Shown: in pieces, positions 28,686-38,936 of the stretch
Layout: each line of letters starts with the position of its first letter
Numbering within the stretch: position 1 is the stretch's first letter
Assembly: GCA_016893485.2 (NCBI GenBank)
Contig: JAFEKX020000001.1
Location: 8,077,501-8,141,500, forward strand
Source: Streptomyces sp. P3
Lineage (GTDB): Bacteria; Actinomycetota; Actinomycetes; Streptomycetales; Streptomycetaceae
Direction of reading: 5' to 3'
Length of the DNA: 64,000 bases
Translations under genes and position numbers: made by a program
Notes under the pieces: model-generated
Told to the model about the DNA's origin: nothing
Database searches by the model: none
The model's input: the letters and a program-made list of their open reading frames with translations, nothing else

Positions 28686-29686
28686 TCAGCGATCGATCGT
28701 CGCTGACCTGCCGTCCTGGTCCCCGACCGCGTGCCGCTCCACCACGTCGAGGAACGCGGCGGCGGCCGGCGCCAGTCGCTTGCTGTCGTGGACCACGCAG
28801 ATGGTGTGCACCGCAGCGTCGTCGGCGATACGGAGCGCGCGGGCGCCGTAGGGAGTGCGTACCCGGGTGCCGCGCCGGGTGGTGCGTCGAGACCGGAGAC
28901 GGGTGATCGCTTGCCCGGCAGCGGGTCATTGCCGAGCGCCGACGACCGCGGTACGACCGTCACGCCGATCCCGCGTGCCGCCAGCCGGATCATGTCCTGG
29001 ATCTGGCCGACCTGGAAGTGCTGGCCCGGTTCCACTCCCGCGCGGGCGAACGCGGCCTCGACCTGCCGGCGCAGCCCGCTGCCCCGGGTGAACTGGATGA
29101 GCTGGTGGGTGTCCGGCAGGTCGGCGAGGTCGACGACGTCACCGCCGTCGGCCAGCGCGTGGCCGGCGGGCACGACGAGGACGAGCGGGTCGCTGTCCAG
29201 GACGAAGTGGTCCAGCCCGTCCGGGACTTGGCGCGGTCCGAGGCCCACCACGGCGATGTCGAGCTCCCCGGCGAGCACCGCCGCGGCCATCTCCGCGCTG
29301 GGCGCGTTGGTCACATGGAAGTCGATGCCGGGGTGGCGGGCGTGGTAGTCGGCCATCACCTCGACCAGGTCGACCGAGGAGGCCCGCGTCTGCAGCAGGC
29401 CCAGGCGCAGCCGCCCGCGCCGCAGTCCGGACAGGGCGTCGAGGGCGGCCTGGGCGTTGTCGACGTCGGCGAGGATGCGGCGGGCCAGTGGTTCGAGGAG
29501 TTCCCCGGCGGCCGTCAGCCGTACGGAACGGCTGGTGCGGCTGAAGAGCCGGGCGCCCACGTCCTTCTCCAGGCGGGCGATCTGCTGGCTGAGCGCGGAC
29601 TGGGCGACGTAGCAACTGGCCGCCGCCTGCGTGAAGTTGCGGGTCTCGGCGACCGCGAGGAAGTACTTCAGGTGCCGCAGGTCCAT
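28686..29686 (-). CDS. LysR-family transcriptional regulator, frameshifted near 3' end
   Basis: ATG 29686 follows GGGAGGC. The first 60 residues are a LysR helix-turn-helix (MDLRHLKYFLAVAETRNFTQ, SALSQQIARLEKDVGARLFS). The effector domain contains RLRLGLLQTRASSVDLVEVM and IQDMIRLAARGIGVTVVPRS. A one-base loss near 28916 shifts the tail, which restores to VVHDSKRLAPAAAAFLDVVE and a TGA at 28686. Target unknown: candidates are the adjacent DUF1275 gene or the divergent MFS gene 408 bp away. Confidence 0.85.
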
Positions 29687-29758
29687 GGCCGCCTCCCGTG
29701 TCCGTGCTGGTCCGCCCGCGATGTGGTGCCTGTTGTTCTTGGCAGCCCTGCTTCTGGC

Positions 29759-29870
29759 CTTGCCCGTCGTTGCCCGCCCGTCGTTGCCCGTCCGTCGTTG
29801 CCCGTCCGTCCTTGCCCGTCCGTCCTTGGCCGTTCTTGCCTGCCCGTGCCTGCCCCTGCCTGTCCCGATC
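29759..29870 (+). repeat. Degenerate 10-14 bp tandem repeat TTGCCCGTCCGTC(G/C)
   Basis: About five imperfect copies of TTGCCCGTCCGTCG run from 29759, then decay into TTGCCTGCCCGTGCC-type units up to about 29870. On the other strand this is a series of short G-runs. It lies in the 408-bp gap between the LysR and MFS start codons. No gene is visible in this gap. Confidence 0.65.
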
Positions 29871-29978
29871 TGTGAAGGCGATCGATTCGAGCAGACCCAT
29901 GTGCTGGACCGATCCATCCTCGCAGACCTGGCCCCAGCGGGCCCCAGCGGTGTCGCCGGACGACCCGCCCCGCCCGAG

Positions 29979-30008
29979 CCGGACCGGTCCCACGACGGGT
30001 CCGGTTTT
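29979..30008 (+). terminator. Hairpin CCGGACC-N12-GGTCCGG followed by TTTT, upstream of the MFS gene
   Basis: Perfect 7-bp arms at 29979-29985 and 29998-30004 are followed directly by TTTTA. No plus-strand gene ends here, so this terminator-like structure would lie in the leader of the MFS gene (start 30095) and could act as an attenuator. The function is inferred. Confidence 0.35.
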
Positions 30009-30094
30009 ACGGCGGCTTGTGGCCCGACCAGCACTGAGCTGCCGTACCTTCTTCTCGACCGACCGACCGCACGCCTCGCCCCGGGAGCAGCAGC

Positions 30095-31737
30095 ATGAGC
30101 GCGAGTACGACGACGGGGAAGGCCGCGGAGTCCGGCTCGGCCTGGGCGCCGTTGGCCCGGCCGGTGTTCCGGGCGCTGTGGATCGCCCAGTTCGTGTCGA
30201 ACATCGGTACCTGGATGCAGACCGTCGGCGCGCAGTGGCTGTTGCTCGGGCATGGCGCGACCATGGTGACGCTGGTGCAGACGGCGTCGAGTCTGCCGAT
30301 CGTGCTGCTGGCGCTGCCCTCGGGCGTGCTCGCGGACCGGTTCGACCGGCGCGGGCTGCTGGTCGTCGCGCAGGTCGCGATGTTCGCCGTGTCGGCGGTG
30401 CTGACCGTGCTGGCCTTCGCGGACGCGCTGTCCGCCGTACCCCTGCTGGTCCTGACCTTCCTCCTCGGCTGCGGGACCGCGTTGATGGGGCCGTCGTGGC
30501 AGGCCATCCAGCCGGAGCTGGTGGAGCGGGAGCAGTTGGGGCAGGCGTCCGCGCTGGGCGCGGTGAACATGAACCTGGCGCGCGCGGTCGGTCCCGCGCT
30601 CGGCGGTGTCGTGGTCGCGGCGGCCGGCGCGGGCTGGGTGTTCGGCTTCAACGCGCTGTCGTTCCTCGGGATCGCCGCCGTCCTGGTGCTGTGGCACCGC
30701 CCGAAGACCACCGTCCCCGCCGGCCAGCAGGAACGGCTCCTGACCGCCCTGCACGCGGGCCGCCGCTACGTCTGGAACGCTCCAGGCGTCCGCCGGGTCC
30801 TGCTTCGCACCGCCCTGTTCATCCCCGGCGCGGCGGCCCTGTGGTCGCTGCTCCCGCTGATCGCCGCCGACTCGCTCGGGATGGGCTCGGGCGGGTACGG
30901 CCTGCTGCTCGGCGCGGTCGGGGTCGGAGCGGTGGGGGCGCGTTCGCACTGCCGTGGCTGCGCCAACACCTGGGAATCAACGGCATCTTGGCCGCCGGTG
31001 CCGTCATGTTCGCCCTCGTCCTGTTGGTCCTCGCGACCGTGCACGTCATCTGGATCGCGGTCCTCGTGCTGCTGCCCGCCGGGGTGGCCTGGATCGGCGT
31101 GCTGTCCACGCTCAACGCGGCGATCCAGACCCGCCTCCCCGGCTGGGTCCGGGCCCGGGGTCTCGCCGTCTACCTGCTGGTCTTCCAGGGCGGCCAGGCC
31201 GTCGCCGCCCCCGTCTGGGGCGCGCTGGTCCAATGGCTGGGCCTGACCACCGCCCTCCTCATCGGCACCGTGGTCATGCTGCTCAGCGCGCTCACCCTCT
31301 ACCGGTGGAAGCTCTACAGCATGGAGGGCATCGACCCCTCCCTCTCCGACCACTGGCCGACCCCCGCCCCTGGTCTTCGAGCCCGGCCCTCCGACGGCCC
31401 GGTGCTGGTCTCCGTCGTCTACCGCGTGGCACCGGACGACTGCGCCGCGTTCATCGACGCCATGGACCGCGTCGCCCACTCCCGCCGCCGTACCGGCGCC
31501 CTGACCTGGGGCCTCTTCCAGGACGGCAATGACGCCGGTCGGTTCATCGAGAACTACCTCGTCGGCTCCTGGGCCGAGCACCTCGCCCAGCACCACAACC
31601 GGCTCACCGCCACCGACCGGGGCTTCGAGGACCGCGTCCGCGCGCTGCTCCTGCCCGGCGTCGAGCCCGAGGTGACCCACGCCTTCGACGCCACCGTAGG
31701 ACCCGTGGTCCCCAGGACGGAGACCCCCTCCTCCTGA
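30095..31737 (+). CDS. MFS transporter (MFS_3 / DHA3 type) with C-terminal soluble domain, one frameshift
   Basis: ATG 30095 begins MSASTTTGKAAESGSAWAPL, and the first helix region has FRALWIAQFVSNIGTWMQTV. VLADRFDRRGLLVVAQVAMF is the MFS loop 2-3 motif, and ALGAVNMNLARAVGPALGGV is typical of MFS_3 (EntS-like) proteins. A one-base change near 30937 splits the frame; the rest runs to 31737. After twelve helices the last ~110 residues (PVLVSVVYRVAPDDCAAFID, ENYLVGSWAEHLAQHHNRL) resemble a ferredoxin-fold ABM domain. This fusion is known in MFS_3 relatives. It probably exports drugs or siderophore-like compounds. Confidence 0.85.
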
Positions 31738-31748
31738 AGGACCCAGGG

Positions 31749-31765
31749 TGGGTGCCGGACACCCA
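31749..31765. promoter_or_regulatory. 17-bp inverted repeat TGGGTG-N5-CACCCA before the Atu4866-like gene
   Basis: Perfect 6-bp arms, followed by GGA, end 49 bp before the ATG at 31815. The same architecture recurs at 59769-59785 and 61275-61291. A probable operator. Confidence 0.55.
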
Positions 31766-31814
31766 GGAGAGGTGTGGCCTGGTTACCCGTGCGCGGGAAC
31801 GCGACCGTGGAGCC

Positions 31815-32209
31815 ATGAACACGAACGCAGCACCGCACCCCTTCGTCGGCATGTGGGTGACGGCCGACGGGCACATCCGGCAGGAACTCCTCCCGGACGG
31901 CCGCTACGACGAGGCCAGGGGGAACCGCCGGAGCGCCTACACCGGCAGCTACACCGTCACCGGCGACCACATCGACTACGTCGACGACACCGGGTTCACC
32001 GCCACCGGTGACGTCCGCGACGGCGTGCTCTTCCACGAGCACCTCGTCCTGTACCCGGAGTGTTGGGGGACGCCCGCAACATCACCGCCGTGTTCGTCGA
32101 CGGACAGCCGCGCAAGTGGGCCGGCCAGGTGCTCGACGTGAACCTTCCCGAACTGCGCGCCGAGGTCAGCGCGTCCCGTGACCACGTGCTCAACACAGCA
32201 AAGAAGTAA
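31815..32209 (+). CDS. Atu4866-family small protein, one frameshift
   Basis: ATG 31815 after GTGGAGCC gives MNTNAAPHPFVGMWVTADGH, IRQELLPDGRYDEARGNRRS, AYTGSYTVTGDHIDYVDDTG, the conserved core of the Atu4866 family (small beta-barrel, function unknown). Near 32063 the frame changes; the tail continues NITAVFVDGQPRKWAGQVLD, ending at TAA 32209. A strong hairpin follows. Homologues often sit beside XRE regulators and redox enzymes, consistent with the operator found upstream. Confidence 0.8.
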
Positions 32210-32220
32210 GGGAAGTTGGT

Positions 32221-32256
32221 GCGGCGGGCGCCCCGCGGGTCTGGGGCGCCCGCCGC
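32221..32256. terminator. Bidirectional terminator, 14-bp perfect stem
   Basis: GCGGCGGGCGCCCC at 32221-32234 and its exact complement at 32243-32256 enclose an 8-base loop between two convergent genes. There is no T-run, as usual in high-GC actinobacteria. Confidence 0.85.
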
Positions 32257-32283
32257 GTCAGAGCAACTGGCCGATCAACGTCG

Positions 32284-33357
32284 TCAGTTGGAGAACCAGG
32301 GGTTCCCGCCGCCCAGTGACCACACCGAGACCTTGGTGACGCCGAGGCCCTTGAGGACGGCGAGCTTGCGGTCCATCGCCACGCTGTCGACGTAGTCGTA
32401 GAGGACACCGCCGGAGACCCAGCGGATCTCGCCGGAGGAGGCGTCCCGGCGGCTCTCTGTGGTGGTCGGGTTCGACGAGAAGCCGGGGCTCTTCTTCATG
32501 TCGCCGAACTGGATGTTGCCCGTCACGGAGTCGAGGTCGCACGGGTCGGGCGCGCTGTAGCCGTAGGACGGCAGACCGATGATCAGGCGGCTGGGGTCGG
32601 TGACCTTGCTCCGCGCGTACGTGGTGACCTTCTTCAGCCAGTCGTAGGGGCTGATGGGCAGGCAGCGGGCGCCGGACGCGGTGTCGAACTCCTCGTCGTA
32701 CGCCATGATCACGACGTCGTCGGCGCCGGTGGCGGCCACGGCCGCGTAGTCGTAGAACGAGGCGTCCTCGGTCATCGCGGGTGCGTCGACCTGGAGGCGC
32801 TTGCCCTTGGCGTGCAGGGCGGTCGCCAACTGCTTCAGGAACGTCTTGTAGTTGGTGAAGTCGGCGGTGCTCCAGGACCAGTAGTCCTCCAGGTCGACGT
32901 CGACGCCGCTGAGTCCGGCGTCGCTGACCAGGGAGGTGACCTTGGTGACGGCCGCCGTGCGCGTGCTGTTGCTGCTGACCAGGGCGTGGACATCGGCGGT
33001 GGTCATACCGGAGAGGGTCGGGTACTGGTACGCGGAGTGCGCCTTGAGGTCGGCGACGTTGGCCGCGCTGTAGGTGTTGCAGCTGCCGTCGGCCGTCGTC
33101 TCCAGGGTCACCGCGCCGTTGCCGCCGACCGACCAGTACTCGGGGTTGAGGGCGCCGTTCTTGACCCTGTTGTCGGCGTACTCGCTCTTGGCGGTGCAGG
33201 TGGAGTCGCCGGTCGAGCCGGGGTAGAGCCAGGTCTGCAGCTGGACACCCGAGGCGGCGGAGGGGGAGACGCCGGCCGGGACCGAGGCCGTACAGGCGAG
33301 CAGGGTGGTGACCGTGGCGGCCACGACACCGGTCACGGTGACTGCGTGACGGAACAT
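32284..33357 (-). CDS. Secreted GH18 chitinase-like glycoside hydrolase (lipoprotein)
   Basis: 357 residues, intact. The N-terminus MFRHAVTVTGVVAATVTTLL is followed by Ala-Cys22, a lipobox-type site. The GH18 active-site motif appears as GVDVDLEDYW with Asp153, Asp155 and the acid Glu157. DDVVIMAYDEEFDT, RLIIGLPSYGYS and KVSVWSLGGGNPW are later GH18 strands. The enzyme would hydrolyse beta-1,4-GlcNAc-containing polymers (chitin, or peptidoglycan as in YaaH-type members). Its position beside the GntR/UTRA-controlled amino-sugar-type operon supports a chitin-sugar role. Confidence 0.85.
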   Translation of the reverse strand: MFRHAVTVTGVVAATVTTLLACTASVPAGVSPSAASGVQLQTWLYPGSTGDSTCTAKSEYADNRVKNGALNPEYWSVGGNGAVTLETTADGSCNTYSAANVADLKAHSAYQYPTLSGMTTADVHALVSSNSTRTAAVTKVTSLVSDAGLSGVDVDLEDYWSWSTADFTNYKTFLKQLATALHAKGKRLQVDAPAMTEDASFYDYAAVAATGADDVVIMAYDEEFDTASGARCLPISPYDWLKKVTTYARSKVTDPSRLIIGLPSYGYSAPDPCDLDSVTGNIQFGDMKKSPGFSSNPTTTESRRDASSGEIRWVSGGVLYDYVDSVAMDRKLAVLKGLGVTKVSVWSLGGGNPWFSN

Positions 33358-33465
33358 GAGCGGTCCTTTCTGGTGGGGAGGGGCGTGTCTTCCGGGTGGG
33401 GAAGGGCGTGCGGGATCGCCGCGTCGGCCGGCGGACCGGCGCGGTGAACTGGTGTGCGGAGGTGC

Positions 33466-34294
33466 CTAGTTGGTCCAGTAGGGGTCGAAGACCAGGGTGT
33501 CGGCGCCGGGGACGGTGGTGGCCGCCGACCAGGAGCCGTCGACGACGCGTCCGCCGTCGGGCCGGGCGGCCAGGGACAGCCTGGTGAAGATGCGGTAGCG
33601 GTCGCCTCGGTAGACGGAGCGGGTGAACTCGACGACCCGGCCGTCCGCGTCCCTGGCCGCCCGTTCGAAGAGCAGGGCGGGGGTGTGCACGGAGACGCCG
33701 AGGACCTCGGCCTCCCACTCGTCGACCACCGTCGGCTCGATGCTCTGCGCGGCGTCGGTCAGCAGGATCTCGTAGCGCCGGCCGAGCAGTCGGTAGAAGG
33801 AGTCGGTCTCCAGGTCGCGGGGGTCAGCCCGGGGACCAGCGCGTGCGGGACATGGAGGGTCTCCACACACATCGGGTCGCCGTCGACCGTACGCAGCCGG
33901 GTGATCCGCAGGATCTGCTCGCTGGGCGCGATGCCCAGCCGGCGCCCGATCCGGGGTCCCGCGGCGATGGTCTTGAAGTCCAGGGTGCGGCTCGCCCAGG
34001 TGCCGTCGACACCGCCGACGCCCAGCCCCTGGGCCTGCCCGGGGGCGGCGCCGCTGAGGTGCTGGGCGACCTTGGCGCGGGCGACGAAGACACCGCGCCC
34101 GTGCTCCCGCACCAGCAGACCGTCGCGGACGAAGTCGTCGACCACCGCGCGCAGGGTGGGGCGGGAGACCCCGAGTTCCTCGCACAGCTGCCGCTCGCCC
34201 GGGAGGGACGTCCGGGGCCGGTCTCCTCGACCAGGTCGAGGAGGTGGGTGCGGATGCGTTCCCGCTTCTCCCAACGGCTCTCACCGCTGACCAT
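33466..34294 (-). CDS. GntR-family regulator with UTRA domain (HutC/DasR type), frameshifted
   Basis: ATG 34294 (MVSGESRWEKRERIRTHLLD). The winged helix is SLPGERQLCEELGVSRPTLR, then VRDGLLVREHGRGVFVA. The UTRA domain contains FKTIAAGPRIGRRLGIAPSE, ILRITRLRTVDGDPMCVETL and a terminal SVYRGDRYRIFTRLSLAARP. Frame changes lie near 34212 and 33826. It is divergent from the sugar importer operon, whose promoter holds ACTGGTCA-type boxes. It is clearly paralogous to the regulator at 56282 (shared VSRPTLRA, GLLVREHGRG, VYRGDRYRI). Confidence 0.85.
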
Positions 34295-34311
34295 GCCTAC
34301 CAACTTTCCAT

Positions 34312-34395
34312 ACCAGTGGTCATTTTTCTTCGGGAAGCTTGCTTGACAGTGCCCAAATGGTGCCCCAACATGTGCCCACTGGTCAATAAGTGGTA
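34312..34395 (+). promoter_or_regulatory. Promoter with two ACTGGTCA-type operator boxes
   Basis: TTGACA at 34343-34348 and CAACAT at 34366-34371 (17-bp spacer) form a good promoter for the binding-protein gene. ACTGGTCAATAAGTGGTA at 34378-34395 lies just downstream and ACCAGTGGTCA at 34312-34322 just upstream. The boxes resemble the DasR site half ACTGGTC and the two sites near 56039 and 56237. Confidence 0.6.
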
Positions 34396-34416
34396 AGCAA
34401 AGTTGCCGGAGGTTCC

Positions 34417-35762
34417 ATGTCCGAGTCCCGTACCGCCCGCCGTACCGTCGCCGCGTCGCTGCTCGCGGCAACGGCGCTGCTGGCCGCAGCATGCACCACC
34501 GGCGGCGCCACGTCGAAGGCGGACACCGGCGCCGGCGACACCACCCCGGTCACCATCACCTTCTGGCACGGCCTCAGCTCCCCGCACGAGATCGCCTCGG
34601 TCGACGCGGTGCTGGCCGCGTTCCACAAGAAATACCCGTACATCACCGTCAAGGCCGTCGCCGCGCAGACCGACGACAAGGTCAACCAGGCCATCCGCGG
34701 CGGCACCGCGCCCGACGTGGCGTCCTCGTTCAACGCCGCGAACGTCGGCGGCTGGTGTTCCAGCGGGGCCTTCCAGGACCTCACCCGGACATCAAGGCCG
34801 ACCACGTCGACATGAGCCAGATCCCGAAGGCCGTCCAGTCGTACACCGCCTTCGACGGCAAGCGCTGCACGATGCCGTGGCTCGCCGACACCTTCGGCCT
34901 GTACTACAACAAGAAGCTCTTCGCGAAGGCCGGGATAACCTCCCCGCCCAGAACGATGTCCGAACTGGCGGCGGACGCCAAGAAGTTGACCACCTTCAAC
35001 GCCGACGGCTCGATCAAGACCGCCGGGTTCATGCCCTACCTCGGCGCCTACGAGATGCTCACCGAGCACCTGGTCCCCAGCTGGGGAGGCAAGTGGCTCA
35101 CCGCCGACGGCCAGTCCAACGTCGGCGCCGACCCCGCCTTCGCCCAGGCACTGACCTGGCAGAAGAGCCTCGTCGACTGGTTCGGCGCGAAGAAGCTCGT
35201 CACCTTCAAGGCGGGCATGGGCGACGAGTTCTCCGCCCAGAACGCCTTCGAGACCGGCAAGTTGGCCATGATGGTCGACGGCGAGTGGCGCAACGCCTTC
35301 ATCAAGAACGACAAGGCGAACATCGAGTACGGCACCGCCGCCGTACCCGCCGCCGACGGCAAGTCCGGTCTGTACGGCGCCGGTTACGTCGGCGGCAACG
35401 TGATCGGCATGCCGCGTGGCGCCAAACATCCCGGCGCCGCCTGGAAGTTGATCAAGTTCCTCACCACCGACACCGATGCGCTGACCACGCTGGCCGACGC
35501 GATCGGCAACGTCCCCACCACCACGGCCGCGCTCGACTCGCCCGCCCTCGGCCTCTCCAAGGACCCCGACTTCGCGCCGTTCCTGGAGGTCTACAAGAAC
35601 CCGCTCACCACGACCACACCGGCCAGCGCCGACGGCGGCGCCTACCTCACCAACTTCGGTCACTTCGTGGAGAAGTGGCAGAGCGGCGGCGTCTCCGACC
35701 TGAAGGCCGGGCTGACCGCCGTCGACAAGCAGAACAACGCCGCGCTCAAGCTGGGGCAGTGA
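34417..35762 (+). CDS. Sugar ABC transporter substrate-binding lipoprotein, one frameshift
   Basis: ATG 34417 follows GGAGG at 5 bases. The signal SESRTARRTVAASLLAATAL ends in a lipobox with Cys26 (LLAAAC). VTITFWHGLSSPHEIASVDA and FNAANVGGW open a family 1 sugar-binding protein. A frame change near 34783 is followed by FGLYYNKKLFAKAGITSPPR, LAMMVDGEWRNAFIK and GYVGGNVIGMPRGAKHPGAA. It is the first of five genes reading importer, GH4 enzyme, kinase. The ligand is probably a di- or oligosaccharide of GlcNAc or glucose. Confidence 0.87.
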
Positions 35763-35766
35763 CGGC

Positions 35767-36728
35767 ATGACCACCCACCAGCTCACCCGACTCCCGCTCA
35801 CCACAGCCCCGTTGAAGGCGCGCCTGCGCCGCAACCGGCTGCGCGTCCTGCTCTTCCTGGCCCCCGGCCTGGTCGGCTTCGCCGTCTTCCTGGTCTACCC
35901 GCTGGTGATGACGGTCTGGCTGTCCTTCACCAACTCGAACATGATCTCCCAGGCCCAGTTCGTCGGGCTGCGCAACTACCGCTATCTGCTGGACGGCGAC
36001 CCGCTGATCTGGCACGCGGTCCGCAACACCGCCTGGCTGGTGGTCGTCATGGTCCCGGCGCAGGTGCTCTTCGCCCTCGGCGTGGCCATGGTCACCGCCC
36101 GCCTCAAGGCCGGGGCGAGCCTGTTCCGCACGCTGTTCTACCTGCCCGCGCTGGCCCCGCCGGTCGCCGCGACCGTCGCCTTCGTCTGCATGTTCAACCC
36201 CAACTCCGGCCCGGTGAACCGGATCCTGGGCCTCCTCGGCATCCACGGACCCCTCTGGTTCAACTCACCGGACTGGTCCAAACCGGCTCTGACCCTGCTC
36301 GCCCTCTGGGGCAGCGGCACGATGATGGTCATCTTCCTCGCGGCCCTGCTGGAAGTCCCCGCCGAACTCTACGAGGCCGCCGAACTCGACGGCGCCGGTC
36401 CCTGGCACCGCTTCCGCTTCGTCACCCTGCCGACGATCTCCCCGGTCGTACTGTTCGCGACCGTCACCGGGGTCATCGCCGGACTCCAGTACTTCACCCA
36501 GGCGATGGTCGCCTCACAGGTCGCCAACGGCAACATCCAGGCCGCGCCCGGCTATCCCGACGGCTCCACCCTCACCTTCCCCAGCAGCTCTACATCGCCG
36601 GCTTCAACCAGTTCCACGCGGGCTACGCCTGCGCGCTGGCCGTAGTGCTCTTCGTGGTCGCGATGGCCTTCACCGTCGTGCTTCTCCGCCGCGCCTCCGG
36701 CTTCGACATCGAGGAGTCCCCGCGATGA
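35767..36728 (+). CDS. Sugar ABC transporter permease (MalF/UgpA-type), frameshifted near 3' end
   Basis: ATG 35767 lies 4 bp after the previous stop. LRVLLFLAPGLVGFAVFLVY, then PLVMTVWLSFTNSN, is typical of UgpA-type permeases. The coupling loop is AELYEAAELDGAGPWHRFRF, then VTLPTISPVVLFA. A one-base change near 36584 precedes LYIAGFNQFHAGYACALAVV, ending at TGA 36728, which overlaps the ATG of a tiny frame. Confidence 0.87.
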
Positions 36729-36799
36729 CCCACCGCTTCGCCCACCGGGAAGTCGCCGCTCCCGCGCGGGAGTTGGCCACCGAGGAGCCGCCACGATGA
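36725..36799 (+). CDS. Possible 24-residue coupling peptide between the two permease genes
   Basis: ATG 36725 overlaps the permease stop (ATGA), and its own TGA overlaps the next ATG at 36796 (ATGA). The peptide is MTHRFAHREVAAPARELATE followed by EPPR. It may be a real leader or coupling frame. Alternatively it is the true N-terminus of the next permease, split off by a base error. The data cannot decide. Confidence 0.3.
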   Translation: MTHRFAHREVAAPARELATEEPPR

Positions 36800-37693
36800 C
36801 CACGACCTACGCCCCGCCACCCACCCGGCAGACCCGCGCCGCCTCCCCACCGCGCGCGCGGCCGGGCCGGCCGCCGCAGGACCCTGATCTGGATCGCCGA
36901 ACACGCCATCGCCGTCGGCCTGGCCTGCGCCTTCATCGGCCCGATCGTGTTCATCTTCCTGACCTCGCTGATGACCGACGGCCAGTCCCTCACCACCAGC
37001 CTGTGGCCCCACCACTGGCAGTGGTCCAACTACCGCACGGTCTTCAGCACCGCGCCCATCGGCACCTGGCTCGCCAACACCGTGCTCTACGCCATCGCCG
37101 CGACCGCCGCCACCCTGCTGTCCAGCGTCCCCATCGCCTACGCGCTGGCCCGACTCCGCTTCAAGGGCCGCAACGTGGCCTTCCTCTGCGTCATCACCAT
37201 GATGATGCTGCCGCCCCAAGTCCTGGTCATCCCCATGTACTTGATGTGGGCCAGGTTCCACCTCACCGGCACCATCTGGCCGTTGGTGCTCCCGTCCCTC
37301 TTCGGCGACGCCTTCTCGGTGTTCCTGCTCCGGCAGTTCCTGCTCACCGTCCCCGAGGACTACCTCAACGCGGCCCGCATCGACGGCTGCGGCGAACTCC
37401 GCGTCCTCACCCGGGTGGTGCTGCCGATGATGCGCCCCGCGCTCGTCGCGGTCGGCCTCTTCTCCTTCTTCAACGCCTGGAACGACTACTACGGCCCGCT
37501 CATCTACACCGGCGAGACGCCCGCCCACTGGACCCTCGCCCTGGGCCTGGCGACCTTCAAGACCTCCCACGCGGTGCAGTGGAACCTCACCATGGCGGCC
37601 ACCCTCATCGCGATGGCGCCGGTGATCATCGTCTTCTTCTTCGCACAAAAGGCCTTCATCGAGGGCGTCACACTGACAGGAGTCAAAGGTTGA
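36796..37693 (+). CDS. Sugar ABC transporter permease (MalG/UgpE-type), frameshifted near 5' end
   Basis: ATG 36796 (MTTTYAPPPTRQTRAASPPR); a frame change near 36868 precedes the first helix VGLACAFIGPIVFIFLTSLM. AYALARLRFKGRNVAFLCVI, the coupling loop EDYLNAARIDGCGELRVLTR and a terminal FFFAQKAFIEGVTLTGVKG are canonical for MalG permeases. The stop overlaps the TTG start of the next gene (TTGA). Confidence 0.87.
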
Positions 37694-38936
37694 AGATCAC
37701 CGTTGTCGGTGGCGGATCCACGTACACCCCGAACTCATCGACGGATTCGCCCGGTTGGGCCTGCCCGTCACCGAGATCGCCCTGGTCGACCCCGACCCGG
37801 ACCGGCTCGACGTCATCGCCCCGTTCGCCCGCCGCATCCTGGCCCGCCAGGGCAGCTCCGCGAAGATCACCACCACCGCCGACCCGGACGAGGGCATCGA
37901 CGGCACCGACGCCGTCCTCTTCCAGCTCCGCATCGGCGGCCAGGCCGCCCGGCACGTCGACGAGACCTTCCCGCACGACTGCGGCTGCATCGGTCAAGAG
38001 ACCACCGGCGCGGGTGGGTTGGCCAAGGCGCTGCGCACCGTGCCGGTCGTCCTCGACCTCGCGGAACGTGTCGCCAAGCGGGCCCCGAACGCCTGGATCG
38101 TCGACTTCACCAACCCCGTCGGCATCGTCACCCGTGCCCTGCTGGACGCCGGGCACAAGGCGGTCGGCCTCTGCAACGTCGCCATCGGCTTCCAGCGCAC
38201 CTTCGCCGACTGGCTCGGCGTCGACCACAAGCGCGTCGCCCTGGACCACATCGGCCTCAACCACCTCACCTGGGAACGGGCAGTGCGGCTCGACGGGGTC
38301 GACGTCCTGCCGCGCATCTTCGACGAACACGGCCAGGCCCTCGCCGACCGGCTGCGCATGCCGCTGGACGTGGTCCGCAGGCTGGGCGTGGTCCCGTCGT
38401 ACTACCTGCGCTACTACTACGCCCACGACGAGGTCCTCCGAGAGCAGCTCGCCGAGCCCTCCCGCGCCCAGCAAGTCGCCGAGATGGAGGGCGACTTGCT
38501 CAAGATGTACGCCGACCCGGCCCTCACCGAGAAGCCCGCACTCCTCGACAAGCGCGGCGGCGCCTACTACTCCGAGGCCGCCGTGCAGCTGGTGCACGCC
38601 CTCACCGCCGACACCGGTGACGTCCGCGTCGCCAACGTCCGCAACAACGGCACGCTGCCCTTCCTCCCCGACGACGCCGTCATCGAGGTGCCCTCCCGCA
38701 TCGACGCGCAGGGAGCGACTCCCCTGCCCGTCACGGCCGTAGAGCCGCTCTTCGCCGGACTCGTCGCCCATGTGACGGCGTACGAGGAACTCGCCCTGGA
38801 GGCCGCCCTGCACGGCGGAGTAGACCGGGTCGCGACCGCGCTGCTGGCGCATCCGCTCGTCGGACAGGTCAAGGTGGCCGAGGAGTTGGCGGCGAAGCTC
38901 GTCGCCGCCAACCGCGAACACCTGTGGTGGGCCTGA
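37690..38936 (+). CDS. GH4 6-phospho-beta-glucosidase-like enzyme, one frameshift
   Basis: TTG 37690, with AGGAG about 8 bases upstream, overlaps the permease stop. The product starts MKITVVGGGSTYTPE, the NAD+-binding loop of GH4, with one C missing near 37729. QLRIGGQAARHVDET, DFTNPVGIVTRALLDAG, GLCNVAIGFQRTFADWLG (metal-binding Cys) and HIGLNHLTWERAV (metal His) follow. GH4 enzymes use NAD+ and Mn2+ in a redox-elimination mechanism, usually on 6-phosphorylated disaccharides. Here the importer is an ABC system and a sugar kinase follows, so phosphorylation would have to happen inside the cell. Length (about 415 aa) is normal. Confidence 0.87.

Noticed and set aside
27791..30949. A single minus-strand open frame of 1052 codons
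   Set aside because: It is a composite: real LysR sequence in the middle, the end of the DUF1275 gene at one side, and antisense of the MFS gene at the other, joined by frameshifts.
33371..33408. Two near-identical GGTGGGGA(G/A)GGGCGTG copies before the GH18 gene
   Set aside because: Short, only two copies, purine-rich and overlapping the ribosome-site area; likely simple-sequence chance.
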